16,522 nt of DNA from JBBQTU01 sp038213005. Lineage in GTDB: Bacteria; Planctomycetota; Phycisphaerae; Tepidisphaerales; Tepidisphaeraceae. Position numbers and translations under genes: made by a program. Shown here one piece after another: positions 13,151 through 16,522 of the stretch. Positions within the stretch are counted from its first letter, which is position 1, and each line of letters opens with the position of its first letter. The notes below the pieces were generated by a model that was not told where the DNA came from, searched no databases, and saw nothing but the letters and a program-made list of their open reading frames with translations. The stretch covers positions 1-16,522 of the forward strand of contig JBBQTU010000073.1 in NCBI GenBank assembly GCA_038213005.1, given 5' to 3'.

Positions 13151-13615
13151 ATGGATACACCGACCAACGCGCCGACGACCCCAGTGACTCCCCTGACCCC
13201 TTCGACGCCCGCGATTCCCGCGGTTCCCGCAGCGCCGGCGGCCCCTGTCGCCCCCGCCGCGGCGCCAGCACCGGCCGGCCCGGCCATGATTACATTTGAC
13301 GACTTCGCCAAGCTCGAACTTCGCGTGGGCAAGGTGCTGGAATGCATCGCCCACCCCAATGCCGACAAGCTGCTGGTGCTGCAGGTCGAACTGGCCGGCG
13401 GCGAGCGACGACAGATCTGCGCCGGCCTGCGGGCGCACTATCAGCCCGAGCAGTTCATCGGCAAGGAAGTGATCGTGGTCGCCAACCTCGCGCCGCGAAC
13501 AATGCGCGGGCAGGTCAGCGCCGGCATGTTGCTGGCCGCCAGCGACCCCGCCACCGGCAAGGTTATCTTCATCACGCCCAGCGAGAGCGTCTCGCCCGGC
13601 AGCAAGGTGAGCTAA
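13151..13615 (+). CDS. Stand-alone tRNA-binding OB-fold protein (MetRS beta-like) with Pro/Ala/Thr-rich N-terminus
   Basis: This 154-residue protein has a C-terminal tRNA-binding OB fold (PF01588, as in the C-terminal part of methionyl-tRNA synthetase) at residues 47-154: FDDFAKLELRVGKVLECIAHPNADKLLVLQVELAGG, then RQICAGLRAHYQPEQFIGKEVIVVANLAPRTMRGQVSAGMLLAA. This is the usual pattern for 'MetRS subunit beta' or CsaA-like proteins. Residues 1-45 are low-complexity, built almost only of Pro, Ala, Thr and Val. The start at 13151 has AAAGGA (13138-13143) upstream, while the internal ATG at 13286 that would remove the low-complexity part has none, so the extension is probably translated. It lies 14 bases before recN and is likely co-transcribed with it. 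Confidence 0.85.
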   Translation: MDTPTNAPTTPVTPLTPSTPAIPAVPAAPAAPVAPAAAPAPAGPAMITFDDFAKLELRVGKVLECIAHPNADKLLVLQVELAGGERRQICAGLRAHYQPEQFIGKEVIVVANLAPRTMRGQVSAGMLLAASDPATGKVIFITPSESVSPGSKVS

Positions 13616-13629
13616 CGCAGACCCATCCG

Positions 13630-15408
13630 ATGCTCCGAGAACTGCACATCTCCAATCTCGCCGTGATCACCGACGCGCGGATTGAACTGCACGCGGCGCT
13701 CAACTGCTTTACCGGCGCCACCGGCGCCGGCAAGAGCCTGGTCATCGGCGCCTTGGAGGTCCTGCTAGGACTGCGCAGCCCGTCGGAAATGCTCCGGCCC
13801 GGCGCGGCCGAGGGCCGCGTCTCGGGCCTCTTTGCCGTGCATGATGCGTCGATCCTCCGCCAGCTTGAGAAGATCGCCGATGTGCAGCTCGACGGCGAGG
13901 GCGGAGAACTGCTGCTCACCCGACGCCTGTACAACTCCGGGCGGTCCAGCGTCTCGCTCAATGGGCAGCCCATCACGCTGGCGATGCTGAAAGACATCGC
14001 CGAGACACTGGTGGATGTGCACGGCCAGCACGACCATCAGTTCCTCCTCAAGCCTTCAAATCAGCTTGAGGTGCTCGACCAGTTCGGCGACTTGTCGCCC
14101 CTGCGCGACCAGTATCACAACATCTACACCCAGCTCAGCGAGGCCCGACGGCGCCTGCAGGACCTCTCCACCGGCCAGGAACTGCGACGGCAGCAGTTGG
14201 ACCTGTATCACTTCCAGGCTAACGAGATCGACGGCGCCGAACTGGATGCCGCCGAGGTGCAGGAACTCGAGGCCCGCGTCCGCGTGCTGCGAAACCTGGA
14301 GAAGCTCAAGAAGGATGCCTCTTCAGCTCACTCGGCGCTTTACGAAAGCGATGGCGCAATCCTTGAACGGCTCAAGATGGTCGCCGCCGTGCTGGCCGAG
14401 TCGGCCGAACTGGACGAGTCGCTCAAGCCCACCGCCCAGAGCGTGAAGGATGCGACCATCCAGCTCGAAGAGTCGGCCTTTGACCTGTCCCGTTATATCG
14501 ACCGCCTGGACATCAATCCCGGCGAACTGGTCGAGGCCGAGGATCGCCTCAACACCATCAACCGCATCCTGGACAAATACGGCGACACGGTCGAGGCAAC
14601 GCTGGCGATGAGAGAAGAGATCGGCCAGAAGCTCGCTGCCCTCGAAGGCGAAACCGGCGACCTCTCCGTCCTCCAGAAACAGATCGACCCGCTGGCGAAA
14701 AAGCTCAAGGAACTGGGCGACCAGCTCACCGGCAAACGCAAGGATGCGGCCAGAAAGCTGATCCCGCAGATCGAAAAACAGCTCGCCGAACTGGGCATGG
14801 AAAAGGCCCGGTTCAGCGTCACCTTCGACCCGGCCGAGAGGACCATCCCCGGCTGCGACCTCCCCGCCGGCGCCAGCGGGTTTGACCAGATGGAATTTCT
14901 GGCCCAGACCAACCCCGGCCAGCTCGCGCAGCCTCTGCGCAAGATCGCGTCCGGCGGCGAACTGTCGCGCATCATGCTCGCCCTCAAGGGCATCCTGGCC
15001 CAGAGCGACCGCGTCAGCGTCCTGGTCTTCGACGAGATCGATTCCAACGTCGGCGGCCGGCTCGGTGCGGTCATCGGCTCCAAACTCCGCGACCTCGGCG
15101 AGCATCACCAGGTGCTCTGCATCACACATCTGCCCCAGATCGCCGCCTATGCCGACCGCCACCTGACCGTCCGCAAAGAAGTCGACGGCCAGCAGACGAT
15201 CACCAGCGTCCGCGCGATGGAAGGCGAAGAACGCCTGCACGAGCTGGCCGAGATGATCGGCGGACACCACATCACCGCGACCACGCTGGCCCAGGTGCAG
15301 GAACTGCTGGAGGCGGCCAAACGCCCCGCCGCTGCTCCCGCCCCGCCGGCCAGGGCAAAGCCAAAGGCCGCGACGAAGGCATCGCCACAAAATAAGGTGC
15401 CAAAATAA
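13630..15408 (+). CDS. recN: DNA repair protein RecN
   Basis: This 592-residue SMC-like ATPase acts in double-strand break repair. Motifs are an N-terminal MLRELHISNLAVITDARIEL, Walker A GATGAGKS (29-36), long coiled-coil arms in the middle (about 155-370), the ABC signature ASGGELSRIMLALK (440-453), Walker B VLVFDEIDSNVGG with D468/E469, and THLPQIAAYAD (499-509) for the switch histidine. The frame is open far upstream, but the ATG at 13630 matches the family start exactly. There is no ribosome-binding site, consistent with coupling to the upstream gene 14 bases away. The end carries an Ala/Pro/Lys-rich tail of about 30 residues, longer than usual, with a 13-bp duplication at the stop codon. 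Confidence 0.96.
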   Translation: MLRELHISNLAVITDARIELHAALNCFTGATGAGKSLVIGALEVLLGLRSPSEMLRPGAAEGRVSGLFAVHDASILRQLEKIADVQLDGEGGELLLTRRLYNSGRSSVSLNGQPITLAMLKDIAETLVDVHGQHDHQFLLKPSNQLEVLDQFGDLSPLRDQYHNIYTQLSEARRRLQDLSTGQELRRQQLDLYHFQANEIDGAELDAAEVQELEARVRVLRNLEKLKKDASSAHSALYESDGAILERLKMVAAVLAESAELDESLKPTAQSVKDATIQLEESAFDLSRYIDRLDINPGELVEAEDRLNTINRILDKYGDTVEATLAMREEIGQKLAALEGETGDLSVLQKQIDPLAKKLKELGDQLTGKRKDAARKLIPQIEKQLAELGMEKARFSVTFDPAERTIPGCDLPAGASGFDQMEFLAQTNPGQLAQPLRKIASGGELSRIMLALKGILAQSDRVSVLVFDEIDSNVGGRLGAVIGSKLRDLGEHHQVLCITHLPQIAAYADRHLTVRKEVDGQQTITSVRAMEGEERLHELAEMIGGHHITATTLAQVQELLEAAKRPAAAPAPPARAKPKAATKASPQNKVPK

Positions 15409-15413
15409 GGTGC
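15388..15413 (+). repeat. 13-bp tandem duplication at the recN stop codon
   Basis: CAAAATAAGGTGC occurs twice without a gap (15388-15400 and 15401-15413). Because 13 is not a multiple of three, the second copy puts TAA (15406-15408) in frame. Confidence 0.85.
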
Positions 15414-15435
15414 CTGAAAAGAAGTAGCCCTCCGA

Positions 15436-15444
15436 TGCTATACT
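15436..15444 (+). promoter_or_regulatory. Extended -10 promoter of queC, start adjacent to the ATG
   Basis: TGCTATACT is an extended -10 (TGn plus TATACT, five of six). The predicted +1 is about 15451, one base before the queC ATG. The best -35 is weak (CTGAAA at 15414-15419, 19-base spacer), as is common with extended -10 promoters. No Shine-Dalgarno precedes queC. Confidence 0.5.
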
Positions 15445-15451
15445 CCGCGCC

Positions 15452-16147
15452 ATGAGCAGCAGCAGTTCCATCATCCTTCTGTCCGGCGGCCTCGACTCGG
15501 CCACCTGTCTGGCCATCGCCCGCGATTCAGGTTTCTCCCCGCTTTACACGGTGGCGTTCGACTACGGCCAGCGACATCGCAACGAACTGGTCGCCTCGGC
15601 GGCGATCTCAAGGCTCATGCACACCCGCGAGCATCGCGTGATCCGCATCGACCTGCGCCAGTTTGGCGCCAGTGCCCTGACGGCCGACATCGCGGTGCCC
15701 AAGGACCGTGATGAGCGGGCGATGGGCGCCGATGTGCCGATCACCTATGTCCCGGCTCGCAATACCATCTTCCTCTCCTATGCCCTGGCATGGGCCGAGG
15801 TGCTGGAGGTGCGGGATGTATTCATCGGCGTCAACGCCGTGGACTACAGCGGCTATCCCGATTGCCGGCCGGAGTTCATCCAGGCGTTCGAGCAACTGGC
15901 CAACCTGGCAACGCGGATGACAACCCAGGCAAGCGTGCGTCCCTTCCGCATCCACGCCCCGCTGCTGCACCTGACCAAGGCCCAGATCATCCGCAAAGGC
16001 GTGGAGTTGGGCGTGGACTATTCGCTGACCCACTCCTGCTACGACCCCTCGCCTGCGGGCCTCGCCTGCGGGCACTGCGACTCATGCCTGCTCCGCCGAC
16101 GCGGGTTTGAGGAAGCGGGCGTCGCCGACCCAACCCGATACGCCTGA
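15452..16147 (+). CDS. queC: 7-cyano-7-deazaguanine synthase
   Basis: This 231-residue enzyme makes preQ0 from 7-carboxy-7-deazaguanine with ATP and ammonia, on the route to queuosine and related modified bases. The PP-loop SGGLDS is at residues 11-16, followed by VAFDYGQRHRNEL. The substrate-binding part includes YVPARNTIFLSYALAWAE and GVNAVDYSGYPDCRPEF. The zinc site at the C-terminus is complete: C196, C206, C209 and C212 in SCYDPSP...ACGHCDSC. Length is normal. It stands alone here; queD, queE and queF are not in the window. Its own extended -10 suggests expression independent of recN, whose stop is 43 bases upstream. Confidence 0.96.
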   Translation: MSSSSSIILLSGGLDSATCLAIARDSGFSPLYTVAFDYGQRHRNELVASAAISRLMHTREHRVIRIDLRQFGASALTADIAVPKDRDERAMGADVPITYVPARNTIFLSYALAWAEVLEVRDVFIGVNAVDYSGYPDCRPEFIQAFEQLANLATRMTTQASVRPFRIHAPLLHLTKAQIIRKGVELGVDYSLTHSCYDPSPAGLACGHCDSCLLRRRGFEEAGVADPTRYA

Positions 16148-16234
16148 TCGCCAAGCTGTGGACGCGTGAACATTAAAAGGATGAGCAGAAGCCTCTGCCG
16201 CACGACGCACCGCCGCACCGCTCGGGCTCCCCTT

Positions 16235-16378
16235 CGCACGTCAGACATGTGCGCCACGTGGAGCACGTCTGCGACGTGCTGCTTCGCGCGGGCCGGACGG
16301 TGAGGCGATGACGCGCAGCCGGCCGGCTGGCCTGGCCGATTGAGAGCCTACTCCATGCGGAGTCAGCGGTGCGCCCAT
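16235..16378 (+). repeat. 144-bp tandem repeat, copy 1
   Basis: This is the first of two copies with a 144-base period. It differs from copy 2 at three positions, all within the first 14 bases; the remaining 130 are identical. It contains ACGT at 16238, 16256, 16265 and 16274, with ATGT at 16247 where copy 2 has ACGT. The stem GCACGTC-TGC-GACGTGC lies at 16263-16279, and the palindrome AGCCGGCCGGCT follows at 16317-16328. Confidence 0.9.
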
Positions 16379-16522
16379 CGCACGTCACAGACGTGCGCCA
16401 CGTGGAGCACGTCTGCGACGTGCTGCTTCGCGCGGGCCGGACGGTGAGGCGATGACGCGCAGCCGGCCGGCTGGCCTGGCCGATTGAGAGCCTACTCCAT
16501 GCGGAGTCAGCGGTGCGCCCAT
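16379..16522 (+). repeat. 144-bp tandem repeat, copy 2, ending at the window edge
   Basis: The copy ends at the last base of the window. ACGT occurs at 16382, 16391, 16400, 16409 and 16418, exactly every nine bases. The palindromes CGCACGTC-ACA-GACGTGCG (16379-16397) and GCACGTC-TGC-GACGTGC (16407-16423) lie within it. No coding function is apparent, and together with 16148-16234 this is a 375-base stretch without a gene. Confidence 0.9.

Noticed and set aside
12657..13187. Plus-strand open frame of 176 codons across the intergenic region
   Set aside because: It overlaps two recognised genes' ends and the palindromes, and has composition typical of non-coding GC-rich DNA.
14323..15516. Long minus-strand open frame (397 codons) over recN
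   Set aside because: It is the complement of a certain recN reading frame in GC-rich DNA; the product shows low-complexity shadow composition.
16181..16303. 40-codon frame (ATG after AAAAGG) running into the 144-bp repeat
   Set aside because: The purine run touches the ATG with no spacer, the product is Arg/Thr/Cys-rich, and the frame is explained by the 9-base periodicity.
16235..16522. CRISPR-like array
   Set aside because: The repeats are 144 bp and directly adjacent with no variable spacers, and no cas genes are present.

Overview
The window looks like a GC-rich planctomycete-type bacterial chromosome, probably Phycisphaerae-like. This is inferred from the MoxR/DUF58/BatA-type VWA operon, a PEP-CTERM exported protein, a GxxExxY gene with its typical flanking repeats, a RAYT-type transposase relic and sparse use of Shine-Dalgarno sites; no rRNA or tRNA gene is present to confirm it. 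The left edge cuts a gene, and the right edge falls exactly at the end of a repeat copy, so the window may be a whole contig.

Layout. (1) 1-5879: an operon for a MoxR-type AAA+ ATPase, a DUF58 protein and a membrane VWA protein, preceded by the tail of another membrane protein. Between moxR and DUF58 sit four accessory genes: a VapBC-like toxin-antitoxin pair, an unknown 70-residue protein, and a GxxExxY gene enclosed in a 23-bp perfect inverted repeat. (2) 5941-7089: two more small-gene pairs of toxin-antitoxin type (DUF4258 with a YgiT-like protein; DUF433 with DUF5615), abutting a convergent argH (7090-8511). (3) 8512-10421: a gene-poor stretch with a decayed REP-associated transposase flanked by GAATGAACCGG repeats, a possible small lipoprotein, and a PEP-CTERM gene interrupted by an in-frame amber codon. 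(4) 10422-12715: a membrane-anchored TPR protein converging on a multi-pass membrane protein that resembles the Mpv17/PMP22 family. (5) 13151-16147: a stand-alone tRNA-binding OB-fold protein, recN and queC. (6) 16235-16522: two 144-bp tandem repeats containing ACGT every 9 bp.

The housekeeping functions are arginine synthesis (argH), double-strand break repair (recN) and 7-deazaguanine synthesis (queC). The accessory material is concentrated around the MoxR operon and the gene-poor middle. The most unusual signals are the inverted-repeat GxxExxY cassette in the MoxR operon, the transposase relic, the amber-interrupted PEP-CTERM gene, the Mpv17-like protein, a set of 19-bp triloop palindromes between genes, promoters that place transcription starts at or next to start codons, and the phased ACGT array.
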